A stretch of DNA of 64,000 bases from positions 58,991,821 through 59,055,820 of the forward strand of contig NC_083346.1 of the NCBI RefSeq assembly GCF_019175385.1, read 5' to 3'. Both the position numbers and the translations under genes were made by a program. This DNA comes from Lycium barbarum (taxonomy: Eukaryota > Streptophyta > Magnoliopsida > Solanales > Solanaceae). Below are positions 36,049 to 47,828 of the stretch, in pieces. Each line of letters begins with the position of its first letter. Positions within the stretch are counted from its first letter, which is position 1. The notes below the pieces were generated by a model that saw only the letters and a list, made by a program, of their open reading frames with translations, did no database searches and had not been told where the DNA came from.

Positions 36049-39000
36049 TGTTATATCCCGTATTTTTGAACCTCGGAGCATCTGCTGGGGTGGGGCCCAC
36101 ATACCGAGATTTTTTTTTGGAACATCTGAAAAGTCATATGAATCACATATGTAAAGTTAAACACAACTCATGAAGTACCTTTGGACCAAATCAAAGTGGA
36201 AACCCTCCAAACGAATATTTTTAAGAAAACGTTTTCGGGTGACCTGACTTTGGGGGGCAAAAACTGTATTGTAAGTTTGGAATTTCGAAAATACCTTGAA
36301 ATAGAAGTTGTAGATAATTGAATTAGCTTTCCATCCATAGGTCGTGGGTTCCCAGGTGACGTCGGTACAAGGAGATATGAACGTTTTAAGGTCGAAAGGT
36401 CAGTGGGCTAGGCCCAACTCGGGACCAACCGAGTTGGCCCAAAAAAATGAAAAAAAATTCAGGCCCAAGTGAGGAGCCATTCGGCCATGGTCCATAAAAA
36501 GGATCCAAGCCCATGGAATTAAGTCATGTGGTCAATGAATAAAAGACCACTTAATCATCCAAATTCCATAGAACTTTCAAGAGAAAGAATAGGAGGAAAA
36601 ACAAGAGAAAAACAAGAACAAAAAGAGGGCATTTCGGGTTTGGCCATAGAAAAATCACCCCTCAAAATCTTGCCTCTAAAATTATTTTCTTGTTGAATTC
36701 CTACTAAATTAAGTGTCCTCTACAACTTGGTGTAATTGTTTTGGAAGAAGGAGCACTTATTTCTTCAAGTTGACAACTTGTTCAAGTGAAGAAGTTTGTA
36801 GAAAAAGGTAAGAATCAATTCCTTTTTCTTATGTTATGAAGGTTTGTTTATGTTGTGGTATGTGGAAATGAGTAGAAATTATGGAAATAAGGAAGTTTGC
36901 AAAGTGGGTATGTATATATATATGTAGCCATGGGTGTATATATGTTGTATACATATATGAGTTGAATTTTATGTTGCATTCTAGTTGTGGTTATGATGGA
37001 AATTATATTGGGAATGAAAGTTGAATGAATTTTGGTTGAAGTTGGAATGTAGATGATTATGTCACTTTAGAATAATTTTGTGATATTATGGAAATGAAGT
37101 TGTTAAGATGTGAATTATGATTATGGTTGATGAATTTGGAAGTTGGAAACTTGTTATGAAATTATATGCCAAAGATTTGATGTTTTGCATAAGTTATGCT
37201 TTTGGCGGAAAAGTGTATATCATGTATATCAAGTGTATATCCTAAGGGAAATGGTATGAGATGTCTTTAGATTTATATGGTGATGATCATGATGGTTGTT
37301 GAATATGAAATTATTGATCTTAGTTGAAAGTTGGGTTGAATTGAAGATTATGTCAACTTGTGAGAAAAATGACTAGTTGAAGGATATTTGTGTTTTTAAT
37401 GTTCATTGTTGATATTGTTGTTGTCGTTTGGGTTGTTGTTGATGATTTATAGCCGAGTTGAATTCTCGGGGTGTCATATGTATAGGGGAAGTGCTGCCGA
37501 AATTTCGGTAGCCAAATATGCTTAAAGTTGAAATAATGGCATTAATAATTCACAATTGGTAAACTTGACCAATTGCAGTTTTTCGACGAAACGGGAAGTG
37601 AGATTGGAAAGGCTTAAGGAGCGTGAAAGGTATGTAAAGCAAACCCAATTCTTCCCTTGGCATGCCCCTAGTGTGTTAGGTCGGATCCGGGCCTCGAAGG
37701 ACCTCTTGGCCCTCGGAATCCGCAAGACAAAATTTCAGTTTTTCCTTCAGTAGAATTGAACCATTTTGATACGCTTTTTCTGAAATTATGCAATTTTGCT
37801 CTAAATTATTCAGAAAGTCATAGAATGTTTGTATAACCTTTTTAGGTGATACTATATGCTTAGAGGGCACAATTTGAGCCCGCCGCCTTGTTTGTCCCAA
37901 GGCGGGCCCGCTATTTACGGTTTTGCCCCTAATGTGTTAAAGCTTCCTTTTTAAGCGATTTTTGAAAGAAATGTTTTAATTACCCTACTAATCGCTTAAC
38001 GAATATTATTTTAAATATTCTGTTAAATATTATAAATTATTTTGACACTCGGAATGACTTCGGGAAAGTTATACTTCTGTAATTTATTATGATATCCGAA
38101 ATACATTTATTATGATTCCGTCCGACCCCATTGGATTTGTTTGTCTTTGATACGCTTCATCGAGTCTTTGAAAACATTTATTATATTTTAAAATTGCATT
38201 AGTCTCTCACTACTCCATTCGTGGATGTCCCAATGTTTCCCACACTGAGCCCGGGCCAGGATATGTTGTCAAGCGTAATTCTCTGCATTGTTCGCCGCGT
38301 CCCGATGTGAGGGGGCAGGTATACGCGTACATGGGTCTGTGGAGTATGATGTGCCATGTCCGCCTATTCTGATCTGATCTGTATGGCCATTTTGATATGA
38401 CATTATATGATACGGGGCCACGCCCCTTTTTCTGATTCCTCTGTATAGTGGCACCAGCGTCGGGAGGGTGGCCACATTCTGTCTGCCGAGTCCCGTGTCA
38501 GGGACCGGATATGATATGATATGACATATGTTTCTGTACGCATTCTGTCTGTTTTGGAAATATGCATTTGACACTCTGGATTCTGTACTCATTTTCTGTA
38601 ACCATTATGATTTGACTTCTGTGATTCCGCTTTACATATTCAGTACATATTTCGTACTGACCCCCTTTCTTCGGGGGCTGCGTTTTCATGCCGCGCAGGT
38701 ACTGACGACAGGTTCGCTGATCCACACGTTTAGGATCCTATTTCTGCTATTTGGGGCGCTCTCTTCTACAGAGCCCATCTTTTGGTACAGTCTGTCACTG
38801 CTATCTGGATATGTACTTTGTTCAGGGTATGACGGGGCCCTGTCCCGTCTTATGATTATGATATGTTCTGTAGAGGTCTGTGGATACATCTGTGTGGGTT
38901 CTGTACATATGTTTGGGATATTCTGTTCTGTGATGGCCTTATCGGCCTATGTGTGCCAAGTCTGCTTTTCTGCTAAATTCTGTAGCGACCACTAATATTA

Positions 39001-39102
39001 TTATTATATTATTATTCTGTTAATATGCTAATTTGGGGTATCGGGTACGTATAGGTGCCCAGCTCGGGCACTGGTCGCGGCCCACGGGGTTGGGTCGTGA
39101 CA
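36049..39102 (+). mobile_element. Solo LTR F (3,054 bases) in the E1 LTR
   Basis: The edges are TGTTATATCCCG (36049) and GGTCGTGACA (39102). CAGTC flanks both sides (36044-36048 and 39103-39107). No internal region is present, so this is a solo LTR left by LTR-LTR recombination. It is related to the D LTRs: the same first bases, CTGCCGAAATTTCGGTAG near 37494, and the CCCCC/GGGGG stem-loop followed by TTTTCATGCCGCGCAGGTAC (38661-38700). The open frames inside, including one of 155 codons at 38528-38995, have no family features. An AT-rich stretch (about 37960-38220) is unremarkable. Confidence 0.9.
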
Positions 39103-39107
39103 CAGTC

Positions 39108-40173
39108 GATCGTAAAATGAAATACGGACCATAAAGTGGTATATGGCCCGTAAACTACCATGTCGTATTTCAACTTACAAAACTTCAACTTTCTGTCAAA
39201 GACTTGAATGGGTAAAAACGACTTGAATTACGGACCGTAAACTGAAATACGGCCCGTAAACTGTCGTAAACCACCATGTCCTCAGCCTGACTTTCTGTTT
39301 CTGTTATGCTTAAATACTCCCGCAGAATACGGACCGTAAACTATAATACGGACCGTAAACTGGGTTTACGACCACTGTGCACTTCAACTACTGTTCATTC
39401 CAAATCAGTTTTTAAGTCATTAAAAGGAGACCCAAGCTCATTAAATTCATTTCATTTCCACGATACTTTTGTCTAGAAACCTCTAGAATACTCTCCACTC
39501 TTCATCTACAAGAAAACAAAGGAAATCAAAGATGAATATCAAGAATCCAAGTGAATCAAGTGTATGAAACTCATCAAAGTTCATCCAAGCTCAGAAAATT
39601 CAAGAGAAGTAAACTAGGGTTTTGGTGCAAGAAGAGTAATATCACTCAAGGCTTGTTCCTATAACATCTAAGGTACGTTTTATGGCATTTACATGTTATT
39701 TATGGTATGGAAGAGTTGAAACACTTGGATTATAGAAGGATGTAAGAAATGGGTCATGAAAGTGTGAATAGTAGCAATGTTGAGTAAAGGTTTGAATTGA
39801 GCCATGATCATTGATAATTTGTGATTATAAAAATGTTACGAATGACATTTAGAACATGAAGTAAGTATCCTATGTGAGAAAATGCAACAATGAACCATGA
39901 CCATGATTATGGAGGAAGTGAAGACAAATTGTGAAATACGGATATTGTAAACGAATGATGAGTGTTGTCTATCATATTGAGAATGTTGTTATGAACGTTT
40001 GAGAGCTGATATAGAATATGGGGAAAATAGTATAAACAAAAGAAATGCTGCCCAATATTTCCCTAGAATGGTAGCGCGTTCTTATAGATGATTAACTAAC
40101 GTTAGCGCGAATTCTCTCTTGAAGGTAGAAACGTGACATCGAAGGAGAACAAGCAAGTGATAGCTTTGTTAAA
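39108..40173 (+). mobile_element. E1 5' LTR, second segment (U3 with ACGG palindromes)
   Basis: It continues the E1 LTR from the F insertion to the A insertion and matches 58784-59850 of the solo copy. It holds repeated TACGGACCGTAAA and TACGGCCCGTAAA units (39120-39365), then a TATA-like TTAAAAGG (about 39418) ahead of TTCATTTCATTTCC. The target duplication CGTCA of element A is at 40174-40178. Confidence 0.85.
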
Positions 40174-40178
40174 CGTCA

Positions 40179-42648
40179 TGTCACGACCTTACTAGGGGCC
40201 GCGACGGGTACCCGAGGCTGACCACTGAGCACCCCGTATTTCCTCTCTTGTCATAGTCATTTACGCTTCTTTATCATTCACAAATTCACAATCGCATGAC
40301 AATCATTTTTCGGTGGAAAGCACAATTAGTCTATATATATATATATACAAATGCCTCATTAGGCTATAAAAATAATATATGTAATATATCTATGCAAAAC
40401 TGTAGTAGACTTGTGAGACCATCTAACCCACACTACGCATCTACGAGCCTCTACTGACATACTATACATGTAGGCGGAACAAGACTCTGTCATGCCCAAA
40501 ATATACATATGTACCAGAAGAATAATCATAAGCATCTCCGAACAATGGAGTGCTTACAATCGGCTGACAGCTCCTAAGAATCCGGTTCGAACTCGCCTCC
40601 CTGTCTACCTGTGGGCATGAACACAGTGTCCAAAGAAAACGGACATCGGTACGAATATTGTATTGAGTATGAGAAGCATGAACAATAATAACACATCAAG
40701 AAAATAAAAGAGGCATCAAGTATGGAGCAACTGTACCTGACTGGGAATTATATGAAAAGTAATGCATGCTGACTTACTTTTATGCTTATCATCATCTCAT
40801 GTATGCATGTCATATATATATAAACTGCCCGACCATATAGGTGCGGTGTGATAATCAGTAACATTAGCCCGCGTCCAGGCCTCCCGCGTCCGGGGTACCA
40901 TCTCATGCCGCCCACTAGTGGTGTCTGCCTATGCCGACTGGCAATGGTGTATCGTATAAGCTGCCCGCTTTCGCGGTGACTGCCTGGCCAACTAGGCCCG
41001 GTGTAATATGATTATAACATGTTCATCATAAAAAACTTATAATAATATGCTTATCATAATATGCTTATCATGGTACATGCATAAGGCCTCTAGAATAACT
41101 ATATTTTATCAAGGTGACGTAAGGTCGTGAACCCTCGATTCCCTTATGAACATTTATGAACATTCCGCCTCACCTTGAAGGGATTTGTATATAAGGTGAG
41201 TGTATACAAGGAACGACATCATTTACTTTATAAGAACGTCATATCATATCTCTTGACTCATATAGCTATTCATGATCTTAGGCTCTTGGCTTTCCGGAAT
41301 ATAGGAGAATCATGGAAAGGAAGAAGAATCATATCATGGGATTCATGCCATAGAAAGAAAAGTACTAGCCTCACATACCTTTGTCGCTTAGTTAAACTGT
41401 CGCTCACTTGTTCTCTTTCAATATCACGTTGCTACCTTCACGAGAAAATGCGCATTATAGTTAGTCAATTGACCATAAGAACGCATCGTTATTTCTAGAG
41501 AAAATTGGGCAGCATTTCCTTTGTTTCTACTACTTTTCTCATGTTCTATTTCAACTCCCAAACATTTACAACAACACTCACAATATCGTATCAACATTCA
41601 TCATTTGTCTACACTTAGCAAAATCCATCATTTTTCTCCAATTTCTCCACATTTAGTGGTTTTAGCTCATCATCATAATTTCGCATACTTCACACCTATT
41701 CCATGGTCTATACGTCATTTATAACGTATTCACAATCACAACATATCAACGTTCATGATTCCATTCAACTATCATTCAATTGTGACACTATTCCCTCAGT
41801 AATGGTCCATTTTCTATGTCTTTCTACAATTCAAGTATCTAAGCCTTTCAATACTTTAAACAACATGATATGGTCATGAAACATACCTTAAATTATGGTG
41901 GAACAAGTCTTGAGCAACAATACTCTTTTATGTCAAAACCATTTTTCAATCCCTTTGAGATTTCTTGGAGAAGATGACTTCCACTAAGGTTTCATACACT
42001 TGGTTTCATGGATTTGGTGTTAATGATCATTGATTTCCTTGGTATTCTTGTGGTTGAAGTGTTTGGAGAATATTATAGAGTGTTCTTGAGAGAGACAGTG
42101 GAAGTGAAATGAAAAATGAAATGAAAGGGTCCCTTATACTTAAACTTAAAAACTGGCTGACCACTATTATACGGACCAACATACGGTCCGTACTATTTAT
42201 ACGGACCGTATGTGTGGCCGTATATTTGGTCAAGTGGCTGGTCCTCTCTTTGGCCAATTATACGGTCCCATATACGGCTGGTAAAAATTATACGGTCCGT
42301 AGGTTGGACCGTATAATGCCCAATGGTTCCGTTTTTGTTCTCGTCGACTCGTTTGATCTCCGATCCTTATGGAACCTTCCTAACACTTATTTAACACTTC
42401 CATAACAATCTAAAGGATGTTATTACTTATCTCCAAGGCCTCATTATGCCATCGTTACTCGTTATTCTCATTCGATCAACAACATACGACTCGCTTTTCT
42501 TAACAACTTCCTTTCCTTATCTCGGATGGTTTTGAAATCTCGTTTAGGATCATCAATTACTATTTCTTACTTCTCGAACATCGCATACGTTATGACCTTC
42601 GTCAACCTATTCACAGTACATGTACGGGGAATTTTCCGAAGTGTAACA
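40179..42648 (-). mobile_element. Element A 3' LTR
   Basis: 2,470 bases, the left-hand copy. It carries the ACGG palindrome cluster (about 42170-42320) with a TATA-like box at 42132-42143 on its minus-strand downstream side, and the GTCC/GGAC stem-loop (40628-40644). Compared with the right LTR it has an extra TATTTAACACT-type segment near 42388. Confidence 0.9.
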
Positions 42649-42675
42649 TTCCCCCCCCCCCCCCCCCCCCCTTTT
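42649..42675 (-). other. Element A polypurine tract, expanded G run
   Basis: On the minus strand AAAA is followed by 21 G and AA, directly before the LTR edge TGTTACAC. E1 has only five G at the same place (56666-56670). The upstream motif CATTCGGGGACGAATGTTCC is kept. Confidence 0.8.
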
Positions 42676-42807
42676 GGAACATTCGTCCCCGAATGTTAAA
42701 CACTCGGGATTCTACAAAATTTTGCTAGAGTTTCCCCCATAACAAGGCATTACCAACCTGTCACAACAACCCATAATATCATTGCCTCACAGGGCTACAT
42801 CACAACA

Positions 42808-44100
42808 TCAACACATATATGGCCACACCCGACCAAAAGCATAAAAGTAAGTAAACATACCTTGAAATCTCGGCGTGTCACCACGAACCTCTTCTAGAGA
42901 TTGAAATAGATGCGGATATTTGGCCTTCATCTTCTCCTCCGCTTCCCAAGTCATTTCTCCTCTGTTGTTGTTTCGCCTTAGAACTTTGACTGAAGCGACC
43001 TCTTTATTCCGAAGGCTTCGCACCTGTTTATCTAAAATGGCCACAGGCACTTCTTCATATGTCAGTTTTTCTATCACTTGGACATCGTCAACCAGAACTA
43101 TTCTTGTTGGGTCTCCAATACACTTGCAGAGCATCGAAACATGAAAAACTGGGTGTACGGACTCGAGCTCTAAAGGCATGTCCAGTTCATAGGCTACATG
43201 ACCCACCTTACGGATGACTCTATAGGTTCCAATGTATCTTGGGCTCAACTTCCCCTTTTACCAAACCTCATTACCCCTTTCATTGGTGATACTTTCAGAA
43301 ACACCCAATCATCGACCTGAAATTCGAAGTTTCGTCGGCGGTTATCCGCTTAAGACTTTTGGCGACTTTGGGCTGTCAACAATCTGTCTCGGATCACCTT
43401 AACCTTTTCAACTGCTTGTTGAATCAAGTCGGGGCCTATCAATTGTGCTTCTCCGGTTTCAAACCATCCTATTGGAGATCTACACTTCTCTCCATACAAT
43501 GCTTCATACCGAGCCATTTGAATACCGGAATGATAGCTGTTGTTCTAGGCAAATTCAATAAGGGGTAAATGCTCATCCCAACTACCACCAAAATCCAACA
43601 CACACGCTTGTAGCATATCTTCCAAGGTCTGAATAGTATGCTCGGCTTGTCCGTAAGTCTTTGGATGAAATGTCGTGCTGAACTTGACTTGAGTACCTAG
43701 ACCTTCTTGAAAGGATTTCCAAAACATGGCTATAAATTGTGCCCCTCTATCTGTAATAATGGCTAATGGAATCCCATGAAGTCGCACAATTTCCTTCAAA
43801 TACAGCCTAGCATAGTCTTCCGCTGAGTACGTGGTTCTAACGGGGAGGAAATGAGCTGCTTTTGTAAGTCTGTCAACGATCACCCATATAGAATCATATT
43901 TGCCTCGAGAACGGGGTAGTCCCACAATAAAATCCATGTTAATTATTTCCCATTTCCACGTAGGAATTTCCATTGCTTGTAATAATCCTCCTGGATTTTG
44001 ATGCTCGGCTTTTACTTACTGGCAAGTTAGACACTGTGCTACAAATTCTATTATGTCCCTCTTCATGCCATCCGATCAATATATCAGTTTGAGATCATGG
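42808..44100 (-). pseudogene. Element A integrase with chromodomain-like tail
   Basis: Leftward from 44100 the frames give the His/Cys zinc region, with a stop just after its second CysXXCys, then the catalytic core: [16 protein letters not shown] (first Asp), ITDRGAQF (second Asp) and [14 protein letters not shown] (Glu). A stop follows IEFA near 43545, where E1 has Tyr. A one-base deletion near 43265 (after MRFGK) shifts the frame into the last part, 43248-42808, which has [26 protein letters not shown] and the tail VRSLRNKEVASVKVLRRN, then MTWEAEEKMKAKYPHLF. That tail is the type described as a CR or chromodomain-like module in Tekay/Del chromoviruses, thought to steer integration to heterochromatin. 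Confidence 0.85.
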
Positions 44101-46502
44101 TCCATTTTGGTCGCACCTGGATGAATAGAATACCGAGAATAGTGAGCTTCTTCTAAAATCCATTGGCGTAATTTCGCCACATCCGGCACACATAGCCTGC
44201 CTCGGTATCTAAGAACCCCATCTATGGAAACTTCAAATGGGGACTTTTCCTTTTCATGAGATACATCCCTGTAATGACACATTCGTGGATCTGCATACTG
44301 GTGCTCTTTTATTTCAATATTCAAGGGCGAGGCTGTAGGATCATCAATACGAATTCCTGTGCTTCCAGAATCGATCACCCGTACTCCAAGACTAGTTAAT
44401 TGGTGGAGCTCACGAATCATCTCTTTCTTCCTCGGAGGAATTTCACTTAAACTGCCCATTGATCGACGGCTAAGCCCGTTGGCTACTACATTTTCTTTTC
44501 CGGGGTGGTACAAAATATTTACATCATAATCCTTCAACAATTCTAACTACTGCCTCTGCCGCAGGTTTAACTCCTTTTGCTTAAAAATATGTTGGAGAAT
44601 TTTTTGATCTGTATAGATATCGATATACACACCATACAAATAATGTCTCCATATCTTCAACGCATGAATAACCGCGGCCAATTCGAGATCATGAGTTGGG
44701 TAATTCTTCTCATGTTTACGAAAATGTCTCGAAGCGTATGCAATAACCTTCCCATGCTGCATCAATACACATCCTAGTCCCACACTAGAAGCATCACAAT
44801 ACACAACGTAGCCATCTGACCCTTCTGGAAGTGTTAGCACTGGAGCTGAGGTCAACCTGTCTTTCAACTCTTGGAAACTACGCTCGCATGCATCGTTCCA
44901 CTGAAAGTTAGCGGACTTCTCAGTTAGCTTCGTTAATGGGGCTGAAATAAATGAAAAGTCCTCTACGAACCTTCTATAATAACCCGCTAGACCCAGAAAA
45001 CTACGAACTTCTGTAGGCGTCGTAGGCCTTGGCCAAGTCTTCACAGCTTCAATTTTCTGAGTATCAACCCGTATCCCATCATCCGAAATAATATGGCCAA
45101 AGAATGTTACAGAATTCAGCCAAAACTCGCACTTGGAAAACTTTGTGTATAATCCTTGAGATCGAAGAACCCGAAGAACAATTTGCAAATGATTTGCATG
45201 TTCTGATTCTGTGTGGGAATACACTAGCATACCATCAGTAAATACTATCACGAAGAGGTCCAAAAATGGCCGGAATACATTATTCATTAAATTCATGAAC
45301 ACTGCCGGAGAATTTGTCAACCCAAACGACATTACTCGGAACTCGTAGTGACCATATCTTTTCCTGAAGGCAGTCTTGGGAATATCAGCTTCTCTAACCC
45401 TCACTTGATGGTAACCCGATCGCAAATCTATTTTAGAAAACCATTTGGCGCCCTGCAGCTGATCAAACAAGTCATCAATCCTCGGAAGAGGATATTTATA
45501 CTTTATCGTCACCTTATTCAATTGTCTGTAATCAATGCACATTCGTAGGGAACCATCTTTCTTTCTCATGAACAAAACTGGTGCTCCCCACGGTGATGAA
45601 CTGGGCCTTATAAACCCATTTTCAAGCAAATCTTTCAACTGTGCTTTTAGCTCTTTCAATTCTGCCGGAGCCATTCGGTACGGAGGAATAGAAATTGGTT
45701 CGGTGTCCGGTAATACATCGATAGCGAAATAAATTTCCCTTTCTGGAGGAAGACCTGGAAGTTCATCTGGAAATACGTCTGGGAATTTATTCACCACCGG
45801 AACAGATTGAAGAGTTGGCGAATCTGCTCCTGTATCATGAACTCAAACTAGATGATAAATATAGCCCTTGGCTATCATCTTCCTTGCCTTGAGGTTGGAA
45901 ATAAACCTACCCTTTTGGGATGCCGTATTACCCTTCCATTCAAGTATGGGCTCTCCCGGAAATTGGAATCGAACCACTTTCGTCCGACAATCAACATTAG
46001 CATAGCATGAAGCCAGCCAATCCATGCCCATAATTACATCGAAATCTACCATTTCAAGCTCAATCAAATCGACTTTGGTCTGGCGATCACATATCACAAC
46101 GACACAACTTTTATACACTTTCCTCGCTATCACGGAATCACCAACCGGAGTGAATACCTCAAAAGGTTTAATTGGCTCGGGTTTCACCCCAATACAATCA
46201 GCAACATATGGAGTAACATACGGGAAAGTAGAACCCGGATCGATCAAAGCATACATATCACGGGAAAATATAGTCAATGTACCTGTGACAACATCTGGGG
46301 AGGACTCAAGATCCTGTCGCCCATCCAAAGCATATACGCGGGGCTGAACAACACCTGAAGTAGATGCTCCCCCTCTGCCTCTGCCTCTACCTGCCGACGT
46401 CTGAAGAGTCTTTGCTGTCGGGCGTACTGAAGAAGATCCCGCTGCTGAACCTGTGGGTTGAGCCCCAACCCTATCTCTCACCGACGAGCAATCCCTCATC
46501 AT
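44101..46502 (-). pseudogene. Element A protease, RT and RNase H
   Basis: One frame runs from 46502 to 44101 with stops. The protease part has ALIDPGSTFPYVTPYVA, where the usual D-S/T-G is D-P-G, and ends near YHLV with a stop (about 45843). RT and RNase H follow at 45797-44547 ([29 protein letters not shown]). The catalytic box reads FTDGMLVYS instead of FIDDILVYS, so one catalytic Asp is Gly and the Ile is Thr; this RT should be dead. RNase H has [13 protein letters not shown] and TDQKILQ (for TDHKSLQ), with a stop after LRQRQ. The RNase H end (YHPGKENVVANGLSRRSMG) and linker continue to 44076. Confidence 0.85.
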
Positions 46503-47625
46503 GTGCCCGGCCTGACCACAAGCATAGCAAGCATTCGTACCCCGATAACATCATCAGGAATGTAATCTACCGCACTGGCTGCACCGCGGTACCGGAGGTC
46601 TCCTCTGACTAAAATCTCCCCTAAAATGAGAATCTGAGGCCCTCGAACTCTGGCCCTGTCCTGACCGGGAAGAACGATCAAACCCTCTGTCTGAAAATCT
46701 GGGAGGCACACTAGTCGCTGACTGTCCAGAGTGCCTAGAATACATCTGTCTCGACCCCCCTCCATACTCGATGCTTGCTCCCATAGACCTATCTCTCTTA
46801 CCTTGCCTTCGGTTAATATCATGATCACTCCTTGGCGGCTGTTGTCGTCCCTCAAGATTCTGAGCATGGGCCTGTATGTGGGAAATCTTGCAATGAAGCT
46901 GTCAAACAATATTTGAACAAGTGCGGCCCCAACCTGCTCACAAACCTGTGTACACGATCGCCCATGTCGGCCACCATAGTCGGGGCATACCTGGCCAGAG
47001 AATTTAATTGGAGGCTATAATCTCGAGCACTCATGCTTCCTTTCTTTAGAGTCAAGAAACTGTCCGCTCTAGCTCGGCGGACCTCAGGTGGCAAATAATG
47101 GGGAATGAAAGCGTCAACAAACTCTTGCCAAACGGGAGGAGGTGCATTTTCTGCCCTTGATGCTACCCAATTATTATACCACAATACCGTCACATCGCGG
47201 AGTCTGTAAGAGGTCAACTCCACGGATTCAGTCTCAGAAGCATGAATAATCTTTAATGTCCACAGCATCTCATAAATAAATCCTTGCGAGTCTTCCTCCG
47301 GCTTGGACCCAAAGAACTCCGGAGGATTTAAAGTCATAAAATCACGGGCTCTCGCACTAGCTGAACGATCACTCGGGCCCGCATTCTGTCGTTGTGCCTA
47401 TGCGTCTACCAGTTGCGTCAATAGATGTATAGCTTCGGTCACTTGTTGACCCGAAGCGACTGGTGGAGGAATTAGAGCTGAGGCTCCTCCTTGCTCTTCT
47501 ACGTTGGGTGAGGCTTCATTTTGTGATTCGCCCACTTCTACATTCATTAGAGGCTCCCTTTCTGCCCGTATTTTTGTTGTGGCTTTGCCCTTCTGGGCGG
47601 CTGTAGCTTTTCCCTTTGGCGGCAT
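46495..47625 (-). pseudogene. Element A gag
   Basis: The start ATG (47625-47623) gives MPPKGKATAAQKGKATTK. A TAG near 47398 replaces a Gln in LVDAxAQRQ. The capsid-like region follows (MTLNPPEFFGSKPEEDSQG, YRLRDVTVLWYNNW, HYLPPEVRRARADSF). About 11 bases are missing near 46880, after TASLQ, and the frame shifts. The C-terminal part (46784 down) has SQRRPPVPRCSQCGRLHS followed by two stops, and then the knuckle CYACGQAGHMMRDC. Gag would form the particle and bind the genomic RNA. Confidence 0.85.
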
Positions 47626-47812
47626 TCTGAAATCACAACACACTTTTAGGAAGAACAAAATCTTATGCATGGCTCTATCGCACGATTTCATAAGAAGAAA
47701 GATGGTCGTTTTCCTAAATGCCCGGTAGCCTCTTGTTTATTAGCGTGGCGCGCTACACACCATAAACAAGACTCTACTAGACACGGCTCGTAGACACTTC
47801 CTAGGACGGACT

Positions 47813-47824
47813 GCTCTGATACCA
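47813..47824 (-). other. Element A primer binding site (initiator Met tRNA)
   Basis: The minus strand reads TGGTATCAGAGC four bases inside the 5' LTR edge at 47829. The leader beyond it matches E1 (CTACGAGCCGTGTCTAGTAG). Confidence 0.9.
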
Positions 47825-47828
47825 CTTT

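Noticed and set aside
38528..38995. 155-codon open frame in solo LTR F
   Set aside because: It overlaps the conserved LTR stem-loop region and has no domain; it is open by chance.
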